64,000 nucleotides of DNA from Pomphorhynchus laevis (Eukaryota; Acanthocephala; Palaeacanthocephala; Echinorhynchida; Pomphorhynchidae), in contig WNNJ02002543.1 in NCBI GenBank assembly GCA_012934845.2, positions 124,001-188,000 of the forward strand, in the 5' to 3' direction. A program made the translations under genes and the position numbers. Below, in pieces: positions 1-12,168 of the stretch. The notes beneath the pieces are model-generated. The model did no database searches. It worked only from the letters and a program-made list of their open reading frames with translations, and was not told the DNA's origin. Every line of letters begins with the position of its first letter. Within the stretch, counting starts at the first letter, position 1.

Positions 1-1080
1 TCATTCAGCAATAGGTGAAGTGCATCAGTTTTGTAGGGATAATAGCCATCAACTAGCTGTAGCTGTTTTCCTTGACTTTTCTGCTGCATTTGACCGCATT
101 TCCATTCCCTTTGTTATCTCCTCTCTCAGGTCACTCGGGTTGCCTGCGAGAATTGTTAACAGGGTGGAGATATTACTGTTTACCAAGAGGTTCTACTATG
201 AAGACGACCCTGATACGTGTCAGTTCTACCCTATTACAGGTGTGCCCCAAGGATCCCCACTTTCTCCTATCTTATTTCTTGCTGCCTCCATTGTACTATT
301 CAAGAATTTTAAACGTGTTCAACATCTAGTGGTATACGCTGATGATATTACGGCCCTGTTCTCTGGACGCAGGTGCAAAGATGTCGCTTCGGACATCAGC
401 CGTTTCTTTTTAAGATTAACAGACCAGCTGACCCTATCCAATCTTATTTTAAATTCATCAAAATCGCAGGTAGTTGTCTTTCATGGCACCCCTGCGACAA
501 AGAAAAAATTAAAGAGACTAGCACTCTCAGCTCTATCTTCTATATTGACTAATCAACCACTCCCTACCTTCACAAGTCGAGTAAAATACCTGGGGTTCAC
601 TGTTACGGTGAACTGGTCGGCGAAAGCTGACCTGGATAGACTTAAACGTATCCTGAAGAAAGCTAGGTGGGCCCTGAAACGGGCTCAGCATCTGTCGTTG
701 AATGGGAAAACCCAAGTGCGCCTCTGGGGTACTTGGGCTATCTCGGGATTAGTCTTCTTTTCGAGAGGACGTCCTCCAGAGCAAAGACTAAGGTTTCTCA
801 AGCTCCTCATCTCGCGATTACCGCGCATAGTCCGCCTAGATTGGATTCTTCGGGGGGGTGATAGACCCCGGGTGGTTCAGTCGAAGAGCGGCGTGTTGGA
901 TGTGCTGGAGGGCTCAGATCCCGCTGGACCTGAGGCCGTGACATCATTATGAAGACTAAATGCTATTATGAATTGTCTTATTTGAACTGCATTTGTTTTT
1001 TTTTCTAATGTCTCTTTTCGTTATTTTTTAGTGGTTGTTAGTTATTTAAGAAATTCCTTATCTTATATTTAAGAACTCAT
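1..1080 (+). mobile_element. I-like non-LTR retrotransposon copy 1 (3' part)
   Basis: This is the 3' portion of an APE-type non-LTR element of the I/jockey/R1 group; the 5' part lies outside the window. It holds the C-terminal half of the reverse transcriptase and a short 3' UTR ending near the family's usual tail (TTTAAGAA followed by T/A-rich sequence). It aligns closely with the better copy at 28490-32362. Copy 2 follows directly in the same orientation. The right boundary is approximate. Confidence 0.85.
2..952 (+). pseudogene. I-like ORF2 reverse transcriptase, C-terminal part
   Basis: The frame is open from the window edge to position 952. It carries the RT palm motifs FLDFSAAFDRI, GVPQGSPLSPIL and a YADDIT catalytic box, followed by the thumb and a conserved C-terminal region. 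In the full family this enzyme nicks target DNA and reverse-transcribes the element RNA in the nucleus (known for APE-type non-LTR elements). Near position 848 a G run has seven Gs where the copy at 28490-32362 has six. This shifts the last roughly 30 codons out of the family frame, so the normal ending, a Trp-rich stretch before IPLDL, is replaced. The catalytic core itself is undamaged. Confidence 0.8.
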
Positions 1081-1280
1081 TGAAAACTAATTTTCCTGCC
1101 AATGCAATAAATGAGGTAAGTAGAGATTTAGCTTCTCTTGAATATATTCCGGAAAGAGAACTCCCCCCGGTACCAAAATAATCCAACCTGGTGATTATCA
1201 GACTTTTGGTGCCATTGGGAAAGACAGAACATGTTTAATGTTTTTATAAGAGGCTTTGCCGATTAATTTAAAAAAGGATA

Positions 1281-2238
1281 TTGTTCAATGCGATTAAATA
1301 TTATGAATCTGAGATTAAAATCTCATTCCTCACTCCTGATCTGGCAATGTCGTACGTCGACTACTTTAAAAAAGAGCATTCGGAACAAGGTATAATTGCT
1401 TTCAAACCAATCCTGGCAACAATAAAGATGAATAATATGCCCACATTCATTTCAGAAGTAGATTTATCAGCCCTGGAAACTGATTACAAAATCTCTAACG
1501 TTCGCTTTATAAAAGTGATTAAAGGCTTCCCCATTCCCGTGGCGTTCTGCAATGCTTCGGTGGATGAAGCACTAAAACTATCGATTTCGACATGCAATCC
1601 TTTTATAGGGTATAATTTGAAATTTTCAATAATCGAAACCGACTCACTAACGTACCCTCACTGCAACAATTGTCATCAGTGGGGGCATTGGTCCACTGGC
1701 TGTTCTCTACCCCATAAGTGCGGCGTGTGTGGTACAACTGCTATACATCCTGAGAAGTGTGAAGGTAAGCCATTTTGCGCAAACTGCGGTGGTGAGCACC
1801 CCGCATGGTCAAGAAAGTGATAAATCTTTAAAGCATACCAAAAGAGACACAGAAGTGTGACAGCAAAACCGACTAGCTTCGTGGAAGCTGTCTCGTCTAA
1901 CAAGAAAGACGACAGGATCGGAAATCCTGAAACTTCTTGAAATGCAGCATCAGGCATCAATGATCCACCTTGAAAAATTGGTCCAAAAATTGGTGGGTCA
2001 ATTAGCGGAATCTTTCCGTTCTCCTCCTTCTGAAAAGACCAACAATATTAAGAAGCCACCAAAATCTAAGAAACGAAACGGGTCAAAGCTGAGCATAACC
2101 GCTCTGAAGCTTGCTCGAAAGGTTTCGATCTGGGCTATGGCTAACGAGGGAAATGAAGATATCGCACGTGGGCAAGCGACTCCATTTGTCGTGACGGGAA
2201 GCGGTAAAGGTGACTTTTCCGCCTCTAGTTGCGACTAG
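1281..2238 (+). pseudogene. I-like ORF1 (gag-like, CCHC zinc knuckles), copy 2
   Basis: The first open segment (1281-1820) has an RNA-binding-like region followed by a cysteine/histidine cluster. CNNCHQWGHWSTGC fits C-x2-C-x4-H-x4-C; a second knuckle starts CGVC and a third starts CANC. Such triple knuckles are usual in ORF1 of I, R1 and jockey elements and bind the element RNA. A stop just after the third knuckle (SRK then TGA) and a frame change separate a lysine-rich tail at 1942-2238. The true start is upstream of 1281: related coding sequence can be read back to about 1110 with stops. Confidence 0.75.
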
Positions 2239-2272
2239 GTGGAGGACCTCTTACCTCGGTAACACTTACGCA

Positions 2273-4719
2273 ATGGGAAGTAATCAAGGATTTTTTTCAC
2301 TGAATATCCTTCAGTGGAATTCGGGAGGTGTTCCCCCCTTAGCCTTCTATCTGGTAGAGATGCAAATGTTATATCCTTAAGGAGGCGCGGTCTATCCGTC
2401 TCCCCCAGGATATTACTCGATTTATCCCTAAGCACATCTACATCCACTTTACTCCTAACATAACCCCCATCCCTCACTCCTTTTCATCTCAAGGTCCTTT
2501 AACCCTAGTGAAAAGCTCCTTAAGATCATCCTTCCCGTTAAACTACTCTTGTCCAGCCCTATCCTGTTTAGCTATATTGTAAGAACGGTAAGCGTATTAG
2601 CATAGCCAATGTCTATATTCGGCCAGGAGAAATTCACAAGAACCGTGACCTCCTGGATCGAATATTAGGGAGCGGTTATGACATGTTACTTGGTGACTTC
2701 AACGACAGAACTGGTCGTTGGATTAATGCAGCACTCCGCAGAGCAAGGATCGACTATCTTATTCATAAACCACCTTCTCCCACCTTTCATTGCTCTACAA
2801 CAAATTCTCTCCTCGACATATTACTGCTACATAAGATGTGGTTGTTGAAACCCATTTGCACTGAGCAGTCGCGTCAACAACAGACCTTCTCTCATGACCT
2901 AATTCGCTGGCGGCTAGAGAACGATACGTTGCTTAGAAGAAGGTTTCACTTTGACCCTATTAGAGTGGCCTTCTTTCAGGCAGCTATCCAACTCTTCCCC
3001 AGAATTGGAATTGAGAGTTTGACCGAATTTAATTCCTAGCTCTCATCGCAAGCTACCGCTATCCTTTCGACTACCTATAAAGGTCGAATATACAATCCAA
3101 TTCCAACAAAGCAAGGTCCTATCTAGAATGTTACACCTTCCCAATATCTTTGTTTCCGCCAGACAGATCCTCTCGAATGAATACTGAAGCTCTAGATATA
3201 GGCTCCAGCTGAGCAGGGATAGGGCAAGCATTGCTCACCTACACCCTTCTCAGGCTTCCTTCTGGAAGATATTCCAAAAGGGGAAGTTTGCCTGCTGGAA
3301 GGATAGAGCCTTGGTTTGGATTGGTAGCATAGGCCTTGACAAAGTTTTAGAGGAGTCACTTTCCTTACATAATTATGAAGCCACTTAATCTCTCCAACCA
3401 ATTTCGCCTTGGTGTGACTTCAGGAGAAGGGACTTATCGGTTACAGATATCCTTTACTCCTGGGGACAATCCTGGGCACCTCCAAATTCCACGCGCCACT
3501 CTCCACTCGTGTCTGTCAGCTTTTGACATACAGTCAGAGAAAGGAGGTCGCCATCACAATGCTATTAGCCTCCTCGTCCGACATAGCGAACATCAATATC
3601 AGCAGTCGTTTTTTACCTAAAAAGAGATTAATCACTTGTCCTAAAGATCTGCGGCCCATCTCGATTCAAAACTCCCTCATATCTATCTACAAGAAAGCGC
3701 TTGCGCGTAGAATCCACGTTCATTTATGTAGGCGTAATTTGATCCCACGAGGTTTTCATGGGTTTGTCAAAGGGTGCTCGGTCCATTTAGCAATTGGTGA
3801 AGTGCATCAGTTTTGTCACAATAATAGTCATCAGCTTGCTGTGGCTGTTTTTCTTGATTTTTCAGCTGCATTTGCCCGGATCTCCATTCCCTTCGTTATC
3901 TCCTCTCCCAGCTCCCTCGGGTTGCCTGCGAGAATTGTTAACAGAATGCAGATATTGCTGTACACCAAGCGGTTCTACTATGAAGACGATCCTGAAGCGC
4001 GTCAGTTCTACCCTATTACGGGTGTACCTCACGGGTAACCACTTTCTCCTATCTTATATCTTGCTGCATCCATTGTACTATTCAAGAATTTTAAACGTAT
4101 CAACATATAGTGGTATATGCTGATGATACCACAGCCTTGTTCTCTGAACGCAGGTGCAAAGATGTAATCTCTGACATCAGTCGTTCCTTTTTGAGATTAA
4201 AAGATCAGTTGCCCTCATCCAATCTTATTTTAAACTCCTCTAAATCGCAGGTGGCAGTTTTTCATGGCGTTCATGCCAGCGAAAAGAAACTTAAGAGACT
4301 AGCACTATCTGCACTATCCTCCATTTTGCAGCATCAACCACTCTCCATCTTCACGAGTCGAGTAAAATATCTGGAGTTCACCTTTACGGTGAATTGGTGG
4401 GCGAAAGCTGACCTGGATAGACTTAAACGTATCCTAAAGAAAGCTATGTGGGCTCTAAACGGACCCAGCATCTGTCATTGAATGGGATAACCCAAGTGCG
4501 CCTCTGGGGTACTTGGGCTATCTCGGTATTAAACTTCTTCTCATGAGGACGTCCCCCAGAACAAAGACTAAGGTTTCTCAAGCTCCTCATCTCGAGATTA
4601 CCAACCATAGTCCGCCTTGACTGGACTCTTAGGTGTGTGAGAGACCCCGAATGGTTCAGTCAGAGGGCGGCGCGCTGGTGCGGCCGAGGTTTCTCTGGAC
4701 CTGAGGCCGTGAATATAAG
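2273..4719 (+). pseudogene. I-like ORF2 (APE endonuclease plus RT), copy 2, broken
   Basis: Starts at an ATG matching that of the intact copy (CAATGGGAAG context). The endonuclease segment with GDFNDRTGRW is at about 2683-3039 and RT segments are at 3523-4038 and 4110-4481. The conserved PQG motif is altered to PHG and followed by a stop (near 4030). The YADDTTALF box survives in another frame at 4110. A one-base deletion near 4455 truncates the thumb and is shared with copy 6. Multiple frameshifts make this copy non-coding. Confidence 0.8.
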
Positions 4720-4901
4720 TTGAAGATTTCAAAATACTCGTCGTGAACGGCTTATTTAAAGTTGTCTTTTGCATGATTTGTTTCTTAAAGTTTTTATCGG
4801 TTATATAGTTATTAATAAAACCTTTATTATTATAGTAAACAAAACACAACAATGAAACAAAAACACTAAAAATGTACGACAAAAGTACAATACATATGTA
4901 T

Positions 4902-5278
4902 TCAAAACAAAACAATAAAATAAACAATAGATTGCAAACATAATTTATGTTTTATAAAACTAAAATTAAAAAAATAAAAAATAAACAAATTAAAATTTCT
5001 GTTATAATCAAAGGCTTTCGTTGATATTAATTTTAAGGTTAAGTCAGCTTTATTACCAACCATTAAGTTATCCTTGAGTTTGTTAATATAAAACGCTTCT
5101 AAAATCTTATGTTTAAACATACTGGATTCTTTTGAAAATACGGTAGTTCCATCGAAATCAATTATGTTATCATTATTAATGCTATGATCAACAAAGGCAC
5201 TGCTTGTTCTACGTTTATGTGTGTATTTATGCTGGCTTACTCGTTTATTTATACCTTGCCCAGTTTGACCTATAGCAA
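4902..5278 (-). pseudogene. Penelope-like element GIY-YIG endonuclease domain, 5'-truncated
   Basis: On the minus strand an open frame of about 125 codons carries the second half of a GIY-YIG nuclease. It begins FAIGQTGQGINKRVSQHK (the YIG-QTG strand plus the catalytic-type arginine of the following helix). A conserved HS...IDFD block follows, then KILEAFYI, whose glutamate matches the metal-binding residue. In Penelope-like elements this domain sits C-terminal to the RT. Here the GIY strand and the whole RT are missing, because the frame is cut off at about 5280 where I-like copy 3 starts. The downstream minus-strand flank is A/T-rich and abuts the 3' end of copy 2. The residue pattern is clear; assignment to Penelope rather than another GIY-YIG retroelement is inference. 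Confidence 0.65.
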
Positions 5279-5329
5279 ATCAAACGAGTGGCAATTATCA
5301 GAGGATCAAAGCACTCAATAGAAACGATT

Positions 5330-6170
5330 ATTTCTGCTACGGATAAAAAGGTAAGTGATGTTTCTTCTCAGGTGTTGGCATCGAGCACGGAGAGAGAACT
5401 ACCTCATATGCCAAAATAGGTACTTGTTATAGTGAAACTTCTACGACTTTTCGAATACAGAACCTTTTTAATAAGTTCCTAAGAGAGTTCACTGTTACTT
5501 TCAAAAATAGAATTTTATTCAATTCAATAAGATATTTTGAGTATGAGGTTCGCATTCCCTTCCGCACCTCAGATCTCGCGGCAGCTTATTTGGAATTTTT
5601 CGAGAAAAACTTAACAGATTACGGAACGACAACTTTCAAGCCTATCCAGGCTTCTTTAAAAATAAGCAAATTTTCGCCATTCATGTCAGAGGAAGATGTA
5701 AGGGCTCTAGAATCTACTTATAAAGTACATAATACACGTTCTATAACGGGCAGAAACGGCATACCATAACCAATTGCATTTTGCTCAAAGTCGGTTGACC
5801 AAGCAGAACGCTTATCAAACAGTGCATGTAACTTCTTTCCTGGGCACAATTTGTCATTCACACCTATAGACTCCGATAACCTGACGTACCCCCATTGTAA
5901 TGGATGTCATCAATGGGGCATTAGGCTTCTAATTGCGAGCGGACCCGGACATATGGGGTCTGCGGATCATCTGATATTTATTCGGGGAAGTGAGTATTAC
6001 CTCCCCATTGTTCTATTTGCGGCGGTAAACATCCTTCTTGGTCCAAAAAATGTAGCTACTTTAAAGATTAGAAGAAGCGGCATTGTGGATCACCCTGCAA
6101 GACGGCCAACTTCGCTGATGCCTGCTCGTTCAATAGATCTACCGATATTACAATGACAAACTCAGATATC
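5330..6170 (+). pseudogene. I-like ORF1 remnant, copy 3
   Basis: Matches ORF1 of copies 2 and 5. A frame from about 5380 reads through a YFEYEVRIPF-type segment near 5550, then a stop replaces a residue at about 5767. The frame reopens into LTYPHCNGCHQWG (first zinc knuckle) at about 5880, then shifts. Only the first knuckle is well kept. It is clearly a gag-like remnant, but no continuous protein is possible. Confidence 0.65.
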
Positions 6171-6501
6171 ATAAAGCTTATAGATGCTAGGCATTAGACA
6201 AATATGAAAATACATTGTGGCTAAGTTTGAGGAGTTACGTTCTCCTATAACGACGAATATTACGACGTACTCAAAAAAAGCCCCATCTTCAAAAAAATCT
6301 AAATGCTTCTAAACAGATTATATTCTCTTTAAAGTTGGCTAAGAAGGATAATGGCTGAGAAGTAGAGACAGCCTCCTTGGGAAATGAAGATAAAGCCGGT
6401 GAGCAAATGACTTCTTCTCGTTTGGCAAGGTGTGAGAAGGGCAGCCTTCCCACCTCTGGTATGGGCAAGCTGGGGCATCCCACCTTAGCTGACGTAACAC
6501 A

Positions 6502-8935
6502 ATGGGAAGTAATCAAGAGCCTTTTTTACTGAATATTCTTCTTTAGAATTCGGGAGGTGCTTCCGCCCTTAGGCTTCTATCTGGTAAAGATGCAGATGTT
6601 ATAGTCCTTCAGGAGACGCGGTCTACCCGTCTCCCCCAGGACATTACTCGATTTATCCCTAAGCACATTTACACTCAATTTACTCCATACATAATCCCCC
6701 TCACTCCTCTTCATCTCAAGTACTCTTGACCCTAGTTAAATGCTCCTTAAGATCATCTCTCCTTTTAAACTATTCCTGTCCAGCCCTTCTTGGTTAGCTA
6801 TATCACTTTGTAAGACCGGGAAACGTATCAGTATAGCCAATATCTATATTAGGGCAGTGGAAATTCACAAGAACCGTGATCTCCTGGGTCGTATCTTGGG
6901 TAGTGGCTATGATATGTTCCTCGGTGACTTCAACGACAAAACTGGTGGTTTGATTAATGCAGCACTCCGCAGAGCCAGGAACGACTACCTTATTCACAAA
7001 CCACCGTCTCCCACCTTTTATTGCTCAACAGCCAATTCTCTCCTCGGCATTTTACTGCTTCATAAGATGTGGTTGTTAAAACCCATCTGCACTAAGCAAT
7101 CGCGTCAACAACTGTCAACCTCTCATAACCAGATTCGCTGGAGGATGGAAAAAGATATGTTGCTTAGAAGGAGGTTTCACTTTGACCCCGTCAGAGTGGC
7201 TTTCTTTCAGGCAGCAATCCAACTCTTTCCCAGAATCGGTAATGAGAGTTTGACCAAATTTAATTTCTACCTCTCATCGCAAGCTACCGTGTTTCTTTCG
7301 ACTACTATAGAGGTCATATATACAATCCCACTCCAACAAAACTTAATGTACTAGCTAAAATGCAACACCTCCCAAATCTCTCTGTTTCTGCCAGACAGGT
7401 CCTCACGAATGAATATTTGAGCACTAGATACAGGTTCCAGTTGAGTAGGGATAAGGCGAGTATTTCTTGCCTTAACCCTTCCGAGTCTTCCTTTTGGAAG
7501 ATATTAAAGATGGAGAAGTTTGTCTGCTCGAAAGAGAGAGCATTGGGTTATGATCGGTAGCATAGGCCTTGACAAATTTTTGGAGGAGTCACTATCCCTA
7601 CATAATTATGGAGCCACTCCATCTCCCCAACCAATCCCGCCTTGGGCGACTTATCTGTCACAGATATCCTAAACTCTTAGGGGCCACTACCAGGCACCTC
7701 CAAATAGCACGCGCCACTATCACTCGGGTCTGTCCGCTTTTGACAGAGAGTTAGAGAAAGGAGGTCGCCATCACTATGCTACTAGCCTCCTCGTCCGATG
7801 TTGGTGGCATTAATACCAGCCGTCGTGTTCTTATGCCAAAAAAGAAATCGATTTTAAGTCCTTAACATATGCGGCCTATCTTAATTCAAAACTCCCTCAT
7901 CTCCATTTATGATAAAGCGCTTGCGCGTAAAATCCGCGATCATCCAAGTAGGCAAAACTTAATCCCACCAGGTTTTCATGGGTACGTAAAAGATCGCTCG
8001 GTCCATTCAGCAATAGGTAAAGTGGAGCAGTTTTGTCAAGATAACAGTAATCAGCTTGCTGTGGCTGTTTTTCTTGACTTATCGGCTGCATTTGATCGCA
8101 TTTCCATTCCTATTGTTATCACTTCTCTCAGGTCCCTCGGGTTACCTGCGAGAATTGTTAACAAGGTGAAAATATTGCTGTACAACAAGCGATTCTTCTA
8201 TGAAGACGACCCTGAGGCACATCAGTTCTACCCTATTACAGGTGTGCATCAAGGCTCCCCACTTTCTCCAATCTTGTATCTTGCTGCCTCCATTGAACTC
8301 TACAAAAAGTTCAAACGCGATCAACATCTTGTAGTATACGCTGATGATACCACCTCCCTGTTCTCTGGTCGCAGGTGCAAAGATGTAGTCTCTGACATCA
8401 GCCGTTTCTTTACAAGATTAAAAGATTAGCTGCCCATTTTCAACCTTGTTTTAAACTCCTCCAAATCGCAAGTAGTTGTCTTTCATGGCGCTCCGCGACA
8501 AAGCAAAAACTTAAGAGATTAGCACTCTCTGCGCTCTCCTCCATTTTGACTAATCAACCCCTCCCTGTCTTCACGAGTCGAGTAAAATACCTGGGGTTCA
8601 CCGTTACGGTGAACTGGTCGGCGAAAGCCGACCTGGATAGACTTAAACGTATCCTGAAGAAAGCTAGATGAGCCCTGAAACGGGCCCAACATCTGTCATT
8701 GAAAGAGAAACTCGAGTGCGCCTCTGGGATACTTAGGCTATCTCGGGATAGGTCTTCTTTTCAAGAGGACTACCCCAGAACAAAGACTAAGGTTTCTTAA
8801 GCTCCTCATCTCGCGATTACCGAGCATTATCCGCCTCAATTGGATTCTTCGGGTGGTGAAAGATCCCGAGTAGTTCAGTCGAAAAGCAGCGTGTTGTATT
8901 GGCTGGGGGCTCAGATTCTGCTGGACCTGAGGCCT
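6502..8935 (+). pseudogene. I-like ORF2 remnant, copy 3
   Basis: The start ATG is in the same AATGGGAAG context as copy 2. The endonuclease portion (6740-7354) keeps LGDFNDKTGG but in a fragmented frame. The RT portion (7869-8429) keeps FLDLSAAFDRI and YADDTTSLF, but the PQG motif reads HQG. A TAG at about 8427 ends the frame and later shifts remove the C-terminus. It is not functional. Confidence 0.8.
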
Positions 8936-9104
8936 TAAAGATTAAAGAAGACTTTTATTCGCCACTGGTAAACTAACTTTTCCTTCTTGTATTTTTGACG
9001 CATGTTTCTTTTTTATTTCATTTTTTAGTTGTTGTATAACACTAACATTGGTTGTATTTAAGAAAATCTTTATTTATTTATTGTTTTATTTCTATGTTAA
9101 TTTT

Positions 9105-9132
9105 CTGAAGATGCTAGTAGTTACTAGCGAAA
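9105..9132 (+). other. Hammerhead-core-like motif
   Basis: CTGAAGA (fits CUGANGA), a T, a 5-bp stem GCTAG/CTAGC with a 6-base loop, then GAAA. This is the order of the hammerhead ribozyme core on either side of stem II. A cleavage triplet with credible stems I and III was not found, so this is at most a relic. Two related copies lie at 20110-20187. Confidence 0.25.
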
Positions 9133-12040
9133 TATCAAAATGATTTTTCTTGTTTTTAAATTATATATGATCGTTCCTGGATATTTAAAAATTTAAATAC
9201 AAATCAGGATGGATATATTTCTAACATTAGTTTTATTGAAAAATAGAATCCTTTAAAAATTTGTTCGTTTACAGAGATTAAATAGAAAGAATTGAGAAGG
9301 CTATGGGAATTAACATTTAAAGCTCTCATTACGTGCTTAAGAAATTTTTATTAAATTTGCTAATTTGTAAAGTTCCATACGGATAAATCTAAAGAATATG
9401 ATAAGCGCTACATTTATCATCAAAACTTTGTAGTCCGTGAAATACAGAATGTAGCTCTGCAGCACTACTGAATAGAGTCCATTCAGAATGTGGTCGAATT
9501 TGGACTTCTAAAAAGAATTACTAACAGGAAATAAGCTTATTATCGTTAGCGTATTTTTCTTAAAATAATTGCCACTGTTGTAATAAATCAAAAATTGCAA
9601 TAAACGAGATTTTATGTATAAATTTTTTTTCGGTATCTTTCTATGTTATTTTTTAATAGCATCTTTATGATATAAACTAATTAATGTATTAATCTTTATA
9701 ACTTGAATATTTATATTCAAATATACAACTTCTTTGTTAGCAACATTAGCTTTATTAAAAAATAAAATACTTGGAAAAATTGTTCGATTATTATATAAAA
9801 ATTAATAGAGCTAAATAAACAAGTATCGTCACTTCACGTAAATATATTTGCTATTTATATCATATAATTTGTTTACGCATTTAAGTTCAAATTCAAATTC
9901 TGCAATGTTTAAAAATACAAGTGTCTCTTATTCGAACAGCTTTTACTTGTCTAAATAGGTAATTTTGAAATTTCAAATATGTTTCATTTATCATAATATT
10001 TATAGCATCTTTAAATCCATTTAAATTCATGTATTTTTATTCACGTATTTATATTTATTCAATGGTTGCATTTTAGTTGAATACGATAGTTATCATTGTT
10101 GTATCTGTCATATATATGCAGGTGAATCAATTTGGTAAAGCCTTCTCTATGTTAACAGAATATAGAATGGATGATCTATAAAAATATAAGGTATTTGTAT
10201 TTTTATTGCTCAATCTCTGCAAACATTTTTATAAAGGCAACAATGAATGTTGTCTTTATATAATATCTACAAGCCTAGTAAATGAAATAAGCTCTAGGGC
10301 ATATTTAAACGCGTTTCGGTTTCTAGATTAAAATAGCCTTGATCTCCAAATTCTAATATGTCTCACTTTAATCTAGATTTGAACAACGACTACCAGAAAT
10401 TGTATCTAAACTTTAATCGATGCATTCATCACCTACCGCATTATCATCCAAACACCGACAAACATCTCATCCTAATTTTAGTAAACTTTTTACACGTGAA
10501 GAAAATTACAATAATTACATGCTTTATCAATAGCTTATAAATTATAAAATTACATTTTCATTCATTCAGTTTTAGTTTTCTTAATCAAGAAGTATATTAC
10601 CCTATTCATCAATACTAGATATATTTATGATTTTCATTTATTTAAAAAGGAATTAAATAAAAAATAGCCTTTTAAATTAAAATAGCACTATTTTTAGCTG
10701 ATACGTGCTTCACTAAAATCAATATTTGATTTTTGTGAATACAAAAACATCAAGTTTAGATCCTACACAATTAAATTTAAAATATCCATTTATTTCTTAT
10801 ATATTTTTGGAACTAAATAAAAACGTTTCTCATTTATTTCGAAAAAATACTAGCAATAGATATCTACTAAACTGATAGTAGTTGATAAATGCGATTACAA
10901 CGCTATCCTTAAGATTTGAGCAGTCTAGATGACGAAATATTGATTGCAAATATTTTTTGAAAGATAGAGACGCCGTTGTGGGTAGATAAACTTCCGTGTG
11001 ATTCTTCGTATTGAACGTGTCTTCCCATTAATCCATATCTGCGTAAAACTGCATTCACTCAGATATAATTTGTAGTTTGATCTTCATCTTGTTGATGGTA
11101 ATAGATAGCAACGCTGTTGTGTATAGAACGATTGAAGGGTGTTGTATTAGCTACCGGAGATAAACCTAAACTGGGACATTTCGGATCACGTTGATGTTTA
11201 CGAATGCCCACTAGCTCTGTTTACTTGAATCTGTTTTATGGAAACGCGTGAACTTTGTATATTGTAAGTGCTATTTATTTTTAACCAAGAATATTCACTT
11301 TAATATTTTTATCTTGCATTGATATAATTTTCCTTGTTTTTTTCATGTCTAAAATGTCTCAATTAAATGATTTAAACGATTTTTAATAAAACCAATAGCA
11401 TTACATATTATGGCAATACGTGAATTTCATTATTTAATTAGATTTAATATTAGGTGGTATACATGAATGTTCATGTAAGCATGTTTCTTATAAATTAATA
11501 TTTTCTAATTGTATTTTTCTGACTTCAATGAGGAATTTTATCATTCTCTGAAAATTCTATTTAATTTAAGATTGAATTTCGTCTTCATTATATTTAACTT
11601 TAACTACATCATACTTCGTTTACTGTTTTCTCACAATTTTGTTTTTGCCAAGAAATTCGAAATACAGCGAACACAACTAAATATGTAGACAGGAAGGCAG
11701 TAGAGTTATGTGAACATCTCATTTTATACATGTGCACACATTTATTAAAATCCAGACAGTGCTAAATATTATAGCAATCTGAATTGCGTCTTGCATTTTA
11801 TATCGCTATAACGCTAGAGAAAGTGGATTTTATTTTACCTATCCATTTAGGAAGTATATGGAATGGCTGTCTATTTTTTACACTTTGGACATATAATGTC
11901 CAATGTATGATAAACAGAACACGATATTGCACAACCCAATTTATTTGATCAATGACTGAAAATATCGAGCCCTATAAATATACGATTATTGAAGACAATC
12001 TAGGGAATTCCAATTTACGCAAAAGCAATGGAAGCTTATT

Positions 12041-12168
12041 GGATTAACGAACTGATGGCTGACATGTCATTTAGATTAACACTGGATTAACGAACTGGTG
12101 GCTGACATGCCATTTAGATTAACACTGGATTAACGAACTGATGGCTGACATGCCATTTAGATTAACAC
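12041..12168. repeat. Tandem repeat, 43-bp unit, 3 copies
   Basis: Three head-to-tail units start at 12041, 12084 and 12127, each beginning GGATTAACGAACTG and ending in GATTAACAC. They differ from one another at only one or two positions. No coding frame or known function is evident. It is a minisatellite about 660 bp downstream of the AsnRS stop codon. Confidence 0.9.

Larger units (their letters stand above)
1082..4830 (+). mobile_element. I-like non-LTR retrotransposon copy 2, near full length, decayed
   Basis: Contains ORF1 (gag-like with zinc knuckles), ORF2 (APE endonuclease plus RT) and a 3' UTR ending in TTATTAATAAAACC, all in the order seen in the best copy at 28490-32362. Several frameshifts and stops break both ORFs. 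It shares diagnostic changes with copy 6 (57996-59620), including a one-base deletion in the RT thumb, so the two belong to one subfamily. The 5' boundary abuts copy 1 and is approximate. Confidence 0.85.
5285..9085 (+). mobile_element. I-like non-LTR retrotransposon copy 3, decayed
   Basis: Same ORF1-ORF2-tail order as the copy at 28490-32362, ending in the tail TATTTAAGAAAATCTTTATT near 9058-9080. Aligned to the best copy it lacks about the first 100 bases, so it is slightly 5'-truncated; its left edge interrupts the Penelope-like nuclease fragment. I saw no target-site duplication. Both ORFs carry many stops and shifts. Confidence 0.85.

Noticed and set aside
1100-1300. Apparent conserved stop after a short frame ending PK in I-like copies 2 and 3, suggesting an upstream ORF or programmed readthrough
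   Set aside because: Reading a neighbouring frame gives continuous similarity between copies across the site, so the stop is simply out of frame.
10358-10540. Sixty-codon plus-strand frame in the spacer before AsnRS
   Set aside because: Low-complexity AT-rich composition, no recognisable motif or neighbouring exon; expected by chance.
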